From contig CM055106.1 of NCBI GenBank assembly GCA_029204225.1, forward strand, positions 22,079,285 to 22,143,284: a stretch of DNA of 64,000 nucleotides, read 5' to 3'. Numbering within the stretch: the stretch's first letter is position 1; each line of letters begins with the position of its first letter. Both the position numbers and the translations under genes were made by a program. Below, piece by piece: positions 23,201 to 35,800 of this stretch. The notes below the pieces were generated by a model. It saw only the letters and a list, made by a program, of their open reading frames with translations. It was not told where the DNA came from and ran no database searches. The stretch comes from Diphasiastrum complanatum (taxonomy: Eukaryota; Streptophyta; Lycopodiopsida; Lycopodiales; Lycopodiaceae).

Positions 23201-26200
23201 TTTACCTGCAGTATGTAGACAGTAGAACAACACATTTAGAATGTCACTAAGGATTCAAATTTCAATGTTCAAACACAATTGCAACTATCAAATTACAATT
23301 TACTTGCATAGGCTCCCTCGCCCCCTTCAACTTCTTCAGAAGCCGCAGATTGGTGTGCGCATACACCAACCTATCTAATTGTACAACACTAAGCCTATTC
23401 CTCCTCTTCGTATGAATCAGAGAGAACAAACTCCAATTCCTCTCACATGCACTCGCTGTGCAATCCTGTGAGAGAATGCATATGGTGAGCTTCTGCAATC
23501 GAGGACAATCACCCCCATACTTGTCCCACCATGAAACAAGGCGCAGTTGTCCTTCTTTGAGCCGCGATCCTGGACACCCAAACTCAAGAGCCTCACGCTT
23601 GCACAATGCACACGTGAGTTGTGACAATGCACATTGAAGATCATTCATGAGTGAGTGCCGAGTGTGACAATGTGGCCACTCACTTTGTTGGGATTCAAGA
23701 AAGAAAAAGGACTTGAAAAAATAACAAATGTTAGAGAATTGTCATGACTTATACCTAAAGACACATTGAGATCATCCCTGAGTGAATCCTGCATGACAGG
23801 ATCAGGATAGACCCTCTCAATGTATGTGCGCCATCCCTGTCGGAGCTCTACATCATGGAACTGATCTTCATTCCTCCATAGAGGATGAGGAATGCAAGCC
23901 ATAGCGTGTAGAGGCTGATGGAATCACTCCTACCTGGCTTGCCACTTTTCTCTTATTTCTTCAACCTTATAAAATTTGAAAATCATACATCATACATGTC
24001 ACATGGTGCATACTTATAACTACATACTACATATTACATAAACACTCATCAATCATGATAAGAGATAATGCATAATACAAACCTCTCTGCACTGAAGGCA
24101 GTGCAGGTGCTCTCCCAGCCTGTCCATGAACTCATAGAGAAGGCCCAAAGTTGCGCCCTCTCTATCCGTAAGGCGCAGGACAGTGTAAAGAGGCTGCAAC
24201 GCTATGGAAAGTAGTTAGTAGTTGCTAGTAAGCTATGTACTAGCTTCTAAGTAGTAAGAATCTAAGTGATGAATCAAATTTGACGAATAGAAAAGTAGAC
24301 CTGGTGGGGGCAGGCCTCAAAATGTCAAGGCTAGAATACTCCCTAAACATGCTTAGGACCCTCGGTCTCTTGGTTACAAACCTCACCAAGAACCGGCCTA
24401 TGTCTACTAGTACCTCTGCAATCCATGGCAACTTTGCTATATCCTCAAACAAGAGGTCTAAGCAATGTGCAGCACAGGCTGACCAAAAGATCCAAGGGTA
24501 CTTTTCATTTACGAGCTTCCCCATGGCAACACAATTTGCCGCATTGTCGGTGACGACCTGCAAAGCACAACAATCATCAATGCAACATCCGACATCGATC
24601 TTCTCTAAAGTCCATGATCCAGATTCCAAGAAGCAACATTGAACAAGTAGTGTAAGTAAAAAGTTTTCACTCATTTTTATATCTCACTACTCAACTGAAA
24701 GTCAAGAATCAATACCTGCACAACATTCTCTTCGCCGACCTCCACAATGGTCACGTCAATAAATTCCAAACAATGTCTGGGCATCCAAGCTTAAGCCCGA
24801 GGTGTCGATGGATCTCAAGAACGTCGTGCCCAAGCAAGAAGAAACCAATATATTTACGATATGGCGCTTCCTGGTATAAACGCTCTGCTTTATTTACCTG
24901 ACATTTCTGGCAACTGGTTACATATTGTTGGACGTCCTTTTTCATACTGGGCCAGAAAAATTGCCTGCGAAGAAGCTCATAGGTCTTTTGAATGCCTGGG
25001 TGCCCTGCACTAGGACTGCCATGACACTCATATAGGACTTGCTGCCTATAATCCTTTGAATTGGGGACACATACTCTATCTCTATAGAGCAAGTACTCAT
25101 CCTAAATGGAATATTATTTCCATTTGAATCCTTGAGTCAACTAACCCTCAACCACTGGGGTTTGCTTGGGTAATACAACAGGCTCAGAATCCTCAACGTC
25201 ATCTGACGTATACTCACACTCATCATCCTCAATGGAAGCTGCCGTATTCTTGGATGAACTGGCACCAGCCCCGGGAACTGGTTCTGAAGTCTGTAACTGT
25301 CTGCTCTGGACTGAGTTCCAGATAGTAGAGAAGAATGTATCATGCTGGCACTTCCCTCCCTGATATGGAGCCCCTCCTAGCCCAGTGTGTGGACTGGTAG
25401 CATGCATACTGCCAATTGTCGGTGGCACTGACGTGGCCGACTGCACATCGGGACCCAACATGGGGCCCTATCCTGCTGACAAGGTCCCTAGACTGATAAT
25501 TTCATAGACTACAAAATAGTCTATCATATATTCTCCTTGATAAATTCTTAACAACTTTTACATCAGAGAAAATTATTGTATTTTGAAGAATAAAACAAAA
25601 CAGGTTCGAACCGTTTTCCGATTCGAACCTGGCCTGGCGGTTTGAAGCTCAAAGAATCGGTTCAAACCGGCCAATTCAAACCGGGGTGTAACCTTGTAAC
25701 AAATACATCTGTCATTCTATGCATTTGAATAAAATGACCCATTTTTTTAATCTACTAACCAAAAATACGATAGCATTAAGTGCAATTAAAAAATCCATAG
25801 AAGTCTCTCTCATCTCCCTTCTAGAATAGGTATTGGAGGTAAAGAACCAAGAAATTTTCAACTTTATTCACTTGACACCCCAGGCAATGTGTAGCACAAA
25901 ACCTTAAACAAGAAAAACCATAAACAGAACATTTACAAGAGAAACTACAATTACATGCAAACAATGCAAATGAACATTTGATTTACTTGATGGAGCCGTC
26001 CCAAGTTGACAATGGTTTTAGGTGGGGTAATGTGAACAACCATTCTAGTGAGTAATGAAGTGTCGTAGATAGTTGGTGGAGCTCTGGAGTCAAAAGACCT
26101 CCTTGTGAAAGTTTAGGATTATTTTCATCTTCCGTTGGCATGGTGATTTTGCACTGTTTATAACAACGTTACCACTTGCATAGAGTTGTCCAAAATATGT

Positions 26201-29200
26201 GGGGGTAGGCCTCATCAACGAGCCTCCCCATGGCAACGTGATTCCCACATTGTCCGTGACAACCTGTACAATCATACAATTCAATGTACACGAAATTCAA
26301 GTGGACCTTAATCCATTGACCCTAAACATTCAATCACTCGTAATTCCACACTCAAACTAAAACTTATGACTGGTTTTATTGCGATGTTAAATGGATTGAT
26401 CATTGATTTAATCATGAAACGTTTAACATTATAGTATGTACATATACAACATGCTATGGCCCCTTAAGTGATTAACGTTCTATGAACAATCACAAATTAT
26501 GCATACAAGTGGAAGCAAAGTAGGATATAAATGGAGACAAATCTCTATACAAAGAATGTATGTACACAAGCATTGTCACACTCTCTAGTCTCTCCGGCCT
26601 CTTCAGGCTCTTCCTCCCTCTTCAGCAGAAAAAGGGCACCTATTTATAATAGTAGAGATAGAGAAATCCAAAGGCCAATGGTTCCCAATGTGGAATATAG
26701 TAACTCAACTTCGTAGTCAGACCTTCAACAGAGAAATCTCCATTAAAGGACAAATAGGACAAATAGTGACTTCTAACACTCTCCCTTAATGACAAATTTG
26801 ATTTTGCTTTACCCCCATCAAAGGTTCTTGTTTTGACTCCATACCTCAATTCCCAGTTAATAGTGTAGGTCCTCGAGATCCTTCATCTGAAACTCTGCAC
26901 TTAGTGAGTTTTTCTACTTTCAATGAGTTTGTCACAGCTACCTATAAAGAATAAGTCATCCAAAAAATAGATTCCCAAGCAGCAAGAGATTTGTGCTCAA
27001 CTGCCAGTTAGAATCTCTCAACCATAAAGAATATAATCCTCGAAGCATAGGGAAGAAACTGCAGTACTCCAAAAAACACCAGCCAAGAAAATTGTCTTCA
27101 GTCTGTAGTGCCCACGGTACTTGCTTAGACCAAATAGGATCCCGTTCTTCCTCTATAACAGAGCCTTCAGGTAACTCCAGGTTTCACTCTTCAGTAGTAA
27201 TATTCTTTACAACAACATCCACTCAAATAGAGCTTATAGATGCACAAAAAATTTTATAATTAAGTTCAACCTCAGCTTTAGACATCAAACACGGTGGTCA
27301 AGTCAAGTGAGGCTTCAAACCCCTACTCCTTTAGTTCCTCCCTTCAAGCAGCATCAACACCCATCAACAGCTTCAGTGAACCGCCAGGTCAGCTTATCAA
27401 TGCCACTACAAAAAATGAAGGTAAGAGAACAATGTAGATGGATCTATTCTGATGATAGAACTTCCATCTGAGTTGTGCCTCTAGAGTAGAAGAAGGCTCG
27501 ACAACATAGATTGATACTCCACAGGAAGATCAACATATGGTTCTAAATGAACAGCCTCTCCCTGATCTTATTATCAGTCAGATCATCACAAATGCGCGGC
27601 CAACATCCTCCTAAGGTAGTAAGATGATAAGGGCCTCATCAATACATGCTTGTTGCAGTTTACCCTTCTGGAGTTAAGTATATAGCAACTTTGCCAAGGC
27701 TTTGTGGTCATCCCAAACCTAGTCCATGTCTTGCATTCTTCAGGATTCAAGAGAGATATCCCATAACAATTGAATTAGACTTTTAAGTGCACCTTGATCA
27801 GGCTTAATTGCAACATTTTTGACATGAGGATTAGTGTCACCTTGTGACAATTCCAATGTGTGTTTTAATGTAAGTTCTGAATTCCTTCATTTTGTACATG
27901 CATCTGATTTAGTCTTCAGCATAAAAACAGGAATATTATTGAGATTAGTAGATCCCCATTGATCTATGGCCAGTAGACTTCATGGAGAGCTATTTGAGCT
28001 TGAACTCTGAATATGGTATCAAAGTGTTTTTGCTTATCCTGTAATAACATAGCTAAATGGATAAATGCACCAACAAAAAAAAGGTTGAGCTGAGAATCAT
28101 AACGCAACTTTGGCTAACTTGTTCAACACTCTTCTTCTTTACAACCACCCATAAAATCCCAAAAGGATTTCACATGGAAGAAATAGCAGTAAACTTTCAA
28201 ATCAGAAACCTGCTCCAACTTCCATTCAGTTATATCATTATGGATTCAAGGTTTGTGTTCATGTATATTATATAGAAAAATAACCACTACCCCAATCACA
28301 AGTGCTCCAGCAAAGCTCACTCCAAGGTACCTGCTAACAAATCAAACAATGGCATTGTGTTCCACCAATTTCTCTCCCATGATGTATACCTGTCTTATAG
28401 GATTAAAAGTGCTCATTGGAATCCAAATTCTAAATAGGAAATCAAATGTATGACTAGGAATAAACCACTTAATACTTTTTCTCTCCCTTTTCACAAGAAT
28501 AAGATCCAAAATGCACTCTCCCTAACAACATTATCACATCAAAATTAAGATTTAACACTTGGCAAAAAGGCCAACATTATTGGTGCACAATTCTCTATGT
28601 AAAGGTGATCATAGAACTGATCTAAAAGGCTAACTCTATAAAAGAGAAAACAGATTTTAGTGTGATGAATTCTTAAAAATGTAACTTGAAAATGGTAGAA
28701 AACTTCTCATTCTTCAAGAAAATAAATTCCCAACATGATTCTAAGGTGTAGACAACCATAATTCACGCTAAAAACACAAATTTCAGATCAGTCCCTCCTT
28801 TAGAAATCACCCAAGAGGTTACACAAGATCCAATAGGAGCAATGAGCATAGCGTATACGGTATCAGTCTTTAGATTGCATAGATGATAGTACATACTGGG
28901 CCCATGCCCTCTTGAGGGGCTGTAGCTTCTAGTCAACAGAAGCCCACTCATCAAGAAGTCCCTTCGTCCTAAGATGCTCACAAGATGGCCCCAACCACAC
29001 CTGCCCAATAGCATTCACTGCAGTCATTTCCCTCTTCGATATCGGGGTCCTACCCTGATGAAATGGCAAATCGCAAGTGTAGAACAACTATCGAACTGCA
29101 ACCTCTGCCTCTACCATGGCTCTAGGAGCGAAGGTGGACCCATAGTGAGCAGAGGGCAACTGGGGGCGTGATGATGTGGTGGCCTCGGGTTGTGTCACCG

Positions 29201-32200
29201 TGACTGCATCACGATCTACCAAAAGCAACATTTCAATTTAGGTGCCTGGTGAACCACTGGCACAACTCACTAACTAGTCTGTGATGTGAGTTAAAAAGCA
29301 CGTTCCTGGTTTTCAAGCGACAAGTCATTCTTATTTCTTTGAACATTGAAACGTAAGATGACAAAATTTAAAAATCAATAGTCAAATTTCAAAACATGAA
29401 ATGTTTGATGTGCAGCCTTCAACCTTGAACCATCAACTGTCAACATGACACGTCAGTGCTCAGTGATCACTGAACATTCAAGTTTTGAACATTTAAGAAT
29501 GAACTGAACTATGAAGTCTGAGAGTTGAGTGTCTACCTCTCACTCTGGGCCCCAGCCTCGAAGGCCTAGCCTCGTTCGATGCAGCAGGAGTGATTATCGT
29601 GTCAGGAGCATGCATGCAAGGGGCAACTCGTACCCTCTCAAATGTAATAAATGTGCCCTGATGCGTGTGGGCCCTCCTGTGTAACTGAGGTGGCAGTATC
29701 TACAAGTCCATCTCTTGTGCCCGATGTGCATAAGCTGCAGCGATGGTAACGTGATCCCACAGTGGATCCATATCCCTCGGCATGGTACCATAGAATGACT
29801 TTGCGAAAAAGGACTGCTTTCAGTCTCTGGCACAGAAACTCATCGATTCCTTGGACTCCTCTTCTTCCACCCTCTTCTCGAAGATGTTTTCTAAAAACTC
29901 ATGTAAGCCAGCTCCTACTGCCATCGAATCTTGGATTGACTATGCTGCAAAACGTTATAAAGTTGACTCTCCTTCCCTCTCTCTCTCATCGCGACCATCA
30001 GAATTCACCCTTTTCGCTCCGTCCATCATTGAAAACGCCATCAAACATGGTCAAACCCATAAAGCCATTGATGTTGACTCTCTAAGTATGGACTTTCTAA
30101 AACTTATCGCCTTTATTGTTGCTCCATACATCGCCCACATTTTTAACCAATCTGTTATTTTTGGCCTTCCCACACCTTGATATGGTGATCCTTTGAATGT
30201 AGACAACTATCGCACTATTATGATCAGCCACACTATGGCTAAGCTTTATTGCTGGGTTATGCAGTCTATCATCAGCTCTCATGCGGAAACACAGGAGTTA
30301 TATGCTATGGGTCAGGCAGGTTTTAGAGCAGGCTACTCCACAGCTGGCCAGATATTCATATTGAGATGTATCATTGAGGCGACAAAGTCCAGGAAACAGA
30401 GAGTCTATTGCTACTTTGTGGACTTCCACAAAGCATTTGATTCGGTTCCGGGACACTTGTTGCTCCGGCGTTTGGCATCTTTTGGTTTTTCACAAGAGGT
30501 CATTGCTGCTATCATCACATTATATGAGATAGTTTTGGCCCGTTTCTGTGATGGAGATGGATGGTCTTCATATATTCATAGTACGGTCGGAGTAAAGCAG
30601 GGGTGTCCTTTGTCACCCACCCTATTTGCTCTATACATTGACGACCTTGAGCGGATCATTCGGGAAGAAGGTGGAAATGGCTGTCCTCTAACAGATATTG
30701 TTATCCCTATCCTTCTTTATGCAGATGATTTGGTTCTATTATCTAGTTTGGCTGCAGGACTTCAGCGACAATTGCATGCTTTGTATACTTTCTGTTAGAT
30801 ATGGGGGCTGATGGTGAACATCGGTAAGACTAAGGTTATGGTGTTTAACACCAACAGACCATCTGGGCTTTTAAAAATCATTTGTGGGCTTTTAGATATC
30901 ATTACTTAATGCACAGGCTTGAATTTTAGGCCTTGGTAAGCATATGAGAGACACTATCTTTTATTATGATGGACAGCTTCTAGAGATAGTGGTGTCTTAC
31001 ACATACGTGGGTGTTCTCTTCTCTGGTTCATTGCTTTCTTTTAGACCAGCTAGGCTCCGCAAGGGGCGCTTTGCTCTTGTTCAGATGCAGAAGTTTTCCT
31101 CTACTTATTACGTGCATGACCCTGATACACGCTGTCACCTTTTCTCTTCGACTGTTTCTCCAGTTGCACTGTATTCAGCAGAGACGTGGTGTCCAGGCTT
31201 ATCTAGAGATACTTGGAGTGACATCTCGCGTTTGCAGATTCACATGCTTAGCCGGATGGTTCGGGCCAAGCAGTCGGTTCCTCACGAGATTATTTTGGTA
31301 GAGTTTGCTTCTCCCCCATTGATTTTAGAGGCTATTTTCAGGATCATCACATTCATTCATAGAGTCTTAAAGCTTGATTCTTCCAGATACGTGGTAGCGG
31401 CTTTTACATCTTCTCGCACTTTGGTCGGGCAGCGGGCTAAGTCCTCATGGTTTCAGTATGCTTCAGACTTTCTACATAGCTGGGGATTATCTATGTTTGA
31501 CCTCCCAAATGGGACTCATACGTTCAATCGCCGACAGATCTACACAACATACATACACACTGTCTGGTCTCACTTGGATCCATCACGGGTTAAGCTTCAG
31601 TTCTATCACACTCACTTTCTTCACCTTGATATTTCAGAGCTTCCCATCAAACCGGATTATCTCTCTCAGACACTGTCTTTTAGCCTGCGCTACCGCATTG
31701 GCCAGCTTCGGGTCTCTTCTCATCAGCTCGCTATTGAGACAGGCAGATACACAGACACACCACGACCCTTACGGATCTGTCAGTGTTGTACACTACAGGC
31801 AGTTGAGAATGAGTTTCACTTTATTTTTAGATGTCCAACTTACTATGAGATCAGAGGCAGATACCACTGTCTCTATTAGGACATTCCACTCACACTTGGT
31901 TCCTTCTTTGCCTATCCAGATGCGAGATGTGTTGGTTTGCTATTACGAGAGATGTTCTCTTTGAGATCTTCTCTTCTGTCAGATGATCAGGATGTTGACC
32001 ACAGCCAGCCACATATTACACTTTTCTTTCAGAAAAGAGTTAGGGATGATATTTCGGACAGTGAGATTGACATTCCAGCTCGACGACTGAAGCTCCAGCG
32101 TCTTCCTCAACCATCCAGATCCGGAGTTCACCACCGGAGGCCACCATGTGCCTCACGCCAGATCACACAGCTTTTCTCTCTCAGTTAGTAAGTTTTATTC

Positions 32201-32408
32201 CTCCGCGTAGCTGGTGGTTAAGCTACTGCTTTTGTACCCTCACCTTAGCTAGAGGTTAAGCTTTGGTTTTATTTCCAGTTTATTTCTGTTTTATTCTATG
32301 TTTTAGCTTATAAAAATAAATTCGGCATGGACAATGCTCCTTCCTGATGTACTTTTTCTTTGTCTCATGTGCCCAAGGGCACTCTGTGGACATTAATCTA
32401 TTCTATTC

Positions 32409-32483
<75 letters not shown>

Positions 32484-32736
32484 CAATACCTCACTATATC
32501 ACTATTTCTCTCCATACCAGAAAACCCTAAAATTGAAAATTTCTCTCTCGCATTCTTCTCCTGCCATCCAAATTTTATACCATGATTTCCTTTCTCTATA
32601 AATTTCTCTTTCTAGAAGTTTCTAGAGAGAGAGTGTTCTCTCACTTCAACTGCTTTTCAACTCATTTTCAAAGACATTTTAGGGCAAACGTGGACCAATG
32701 AAAACCTTCGAAACGCCTTTTCTCCACAACAACCTA

Positions 32737-32820
<84 letters not shown>

Positions 32821-35800
32821 GGACGCAAAGACGATGCACCACCCAGCCTCAGGCGACCATGAGAGTTACACGTCCCACCAGGCCTCCTAGACAGAGACGC
32901 TCTTCTTCTTCTTCTTCTTCTTCTTACTATTGATTATGGCCAGCATCTTATCACTAGCTTCTTTCATAAGCGTGAGCGCGATGACCTATTAGATGATGAG
33001 GTAGTCATACCAGTGAGGGCAAAGGCCCATCGTACTCAGCCACCACCTCCTGCTAGATCTACATGAGCCTCTAGAGCTACCAGAGCTCCTCAACACCAGC
33101 CACGGATCACAGCTTCTATGGGTATCAGACGTTTTTTTCGGGACTGATAGTTTATTTTTTGTGGGAACACTCTTTTAGCATTGAAAGGTTCTAAAATATA
33201 AAATTATGCTTATGGGTTTCCAAGGGGAGCGAGGGAGGAGAGACTATGTCAGCTATGTTCCTTGCATGAGGTGGAGTCTAAGGAGCACTTCATCTTCAGT
33301 TGCCCTGTATATTATGAGATCAGAGGGAGATACCGCTGCCTATTCCGAAACATGCCCACTACACTTCGATCACTCATAGCATATGAGGACCCTCGCTGTG
33401 TTGCACTTATGATACGAGAGATGTTCCTGCTACGACATAATATGTACCAGTCAGCTCATCATCAGACACATCCCAGCACTCAGGCTCAGATTACCTCCTT
33501 CTCTAGGAGATGGCCACGCCGAGATACAGAGTCAGACGATGATGACGATGCACTCCCTTACAGATATCAGAGACAGTGCACCACTCATATTCATGCGCAA
33601 CTCACACTACCCATCCTATCACGAGTGCACACATCTTCCACCCTCCTAGACGACGTCAGCGACGACCAGCAGTATCTCATGTTGCAGCTCGTATCACATC
33701 CTTTTTCAGCAGCAGGATGATATGCTCTGCATCAGCTTTTCCTATGATCCTACTTACTGGCTTCAGTTTATAGTATTTAGTTACGTTGCTCTATTTTATG
33801 CGTAGTCTTTGGAGACGTTTATATACGCTCCCACAGTTACCACATACTTGACATGTACTTTTATCTGTCTTATATGCCTTTTGGCACGGAAAAGACATTA
33901 ATAAAGCTTTCTTTCTTTCTTTCTTCTCTCTCTCTCTCTCGTGCGCGCAGTTCTGGCCTGATTTTGGACCTCGCACGGCCTTCTCAGCAGAGGCTGGTTC
34001 GAACCGGCCACGTTCAGTTTGAAGGTTCGAAACGCGGTGCATGGTCCGAAGTAACTATGCGGAGCCCTCGACAATGACAAACTCCACATTCACAGTGGAC
34101 ATCAAGATGCAAGCTGGGTGGGACATGTAGATATTCATGAATCCGGATCTGGATTTACATTCTTCCTAAATGGCGGTCCAATGCAATTCATCAAAACAGA
34201 AGATTTTACGAAGGAGCTCAGCACAGATGCACACAACAGATTTTGTGCATCATTAGATTTGATGATCAAGGCATTCATGGATCAAAATTAAGGGGGGGTG
34301 TTTGAATTTTCCCTTCATGCAGTCAAAGTCCAAGCTTACGAACTGAAGCCTTTGAACCTCATCATTGTCTGTAAGACATAAGGAGCCCGTAAGGCTTCCT
34401 CTTACGAGGCATGACAATTGCTGCCCATAAAGAGCTTGAAAGGAACACATAAAGAGCCTGCAACTCATAACTTGTAAGCAGGCTGTTACAAGGGCAGTAC
34501 GACGTTGCCCGTAACAAGCTCATAAGGAAACCTAGTAGGAGGCACTGCGACCACTGCCCATAGCCAGCACGAAACTAGATCTTCTATGAGGCATCATGAA
34601 CAGATTACGACCTACGAGCAACCACCGAAAGACGGCATCTCTAACAAAGATCCTACGGACAACTTGGCAGACGTTTACAGATAACTACAACAAGGCTTAT
34701 GACTTGCATTAGGGACTAAACCATTCTTTTAATAATTTCTTGTAATAATTCTTCTGTCTATAAGAGACATGATGCCAATAATGTCGATGATGCAACAGAG
34801 ATGCAAATAACTTGATGTAGCGCACTTCGATGCAACACATCTGCTCAACTCAAACAGAGTGAAATCAAACGTAAAGCCACTATATGACCTTCGCGTCATC
34901 TTGGCAATTGTAAATCTGAATAAAGCTTTGGGCACGCGGTTATTACCGTGATTGTATTGTGCTCATCATCATTTTCCTGCTAATCTGTACATGCTACTCT
35001 CTGGATTCAATCTTAATGTCTTATTGCGTTCAAAATAATGCCAGCTGTGAATGAATGCTTGTCTGACTCATATTTTTACGTAATGTTGCTCTCATATTGT
35101 TTAGTCTGAACTGTCTGTTGTTTCTGCTTCCGTGCATTAAATGAATTTGTCTATGGCTACGTAATCAATTGAATCGATCCTCACTTTTTCAAAGTGTAGA
35201 TCAAGTAGAGTCCTAAACAATTCAGGGCTTAAATCTGAGAGGCACATTACATCACACCGAGGAAACGGATCATTCTCCATCCCAGTTTTCCCTGCCACAT
35301 GTTGCCATGAAGATCCGTGACAAACTAATCATCCCACATCAAACTATATGACCAAAGTTGCACAACAACCACTTCAATTAGAGGCTATTTCCTGTTCGGT
35401 TGTTTATATTCATAGGGTCATGAAATTGAGGAATATGGACTTGGGTAAATGGCCACTATCCTCTTGGTATACTCAGGCTATAAAACTCCTTTACTATATC
35501 AAAATCTCTTTATTGTGCATTTTATAAGGATGCAACATTATAACAAACACTACGCTGACCATTCATATATACAATAGGTTTGACACAAAACCAAACACAC
35601 TTGATAAGGAGACTATTGTGCATTTCTTCTAATTACTTTAGTTCCTCATCTCAAATTGAGAATGTGAAAATAAGACGTCCTTATCTCATAAAGCTATCTT
35701 ATTTACTTGCTTATTTTCTTGGATGATTCTTTATCCATCCCAAAAATTGGAACTTGCGATTATGTTCAAAGCTTTTCATCTTAAGGACAATCAATGCTTA

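Noticed and set aside
32347-32842. Open frames of repeating Ser-Leu or Arg-Glu across CT arrays (also at 17127, 46353 and 49254)
   Set aside because: They are translations of (CT)n or (GA)n microsatellites, with no sequence outside the repeat suggesting a gene.
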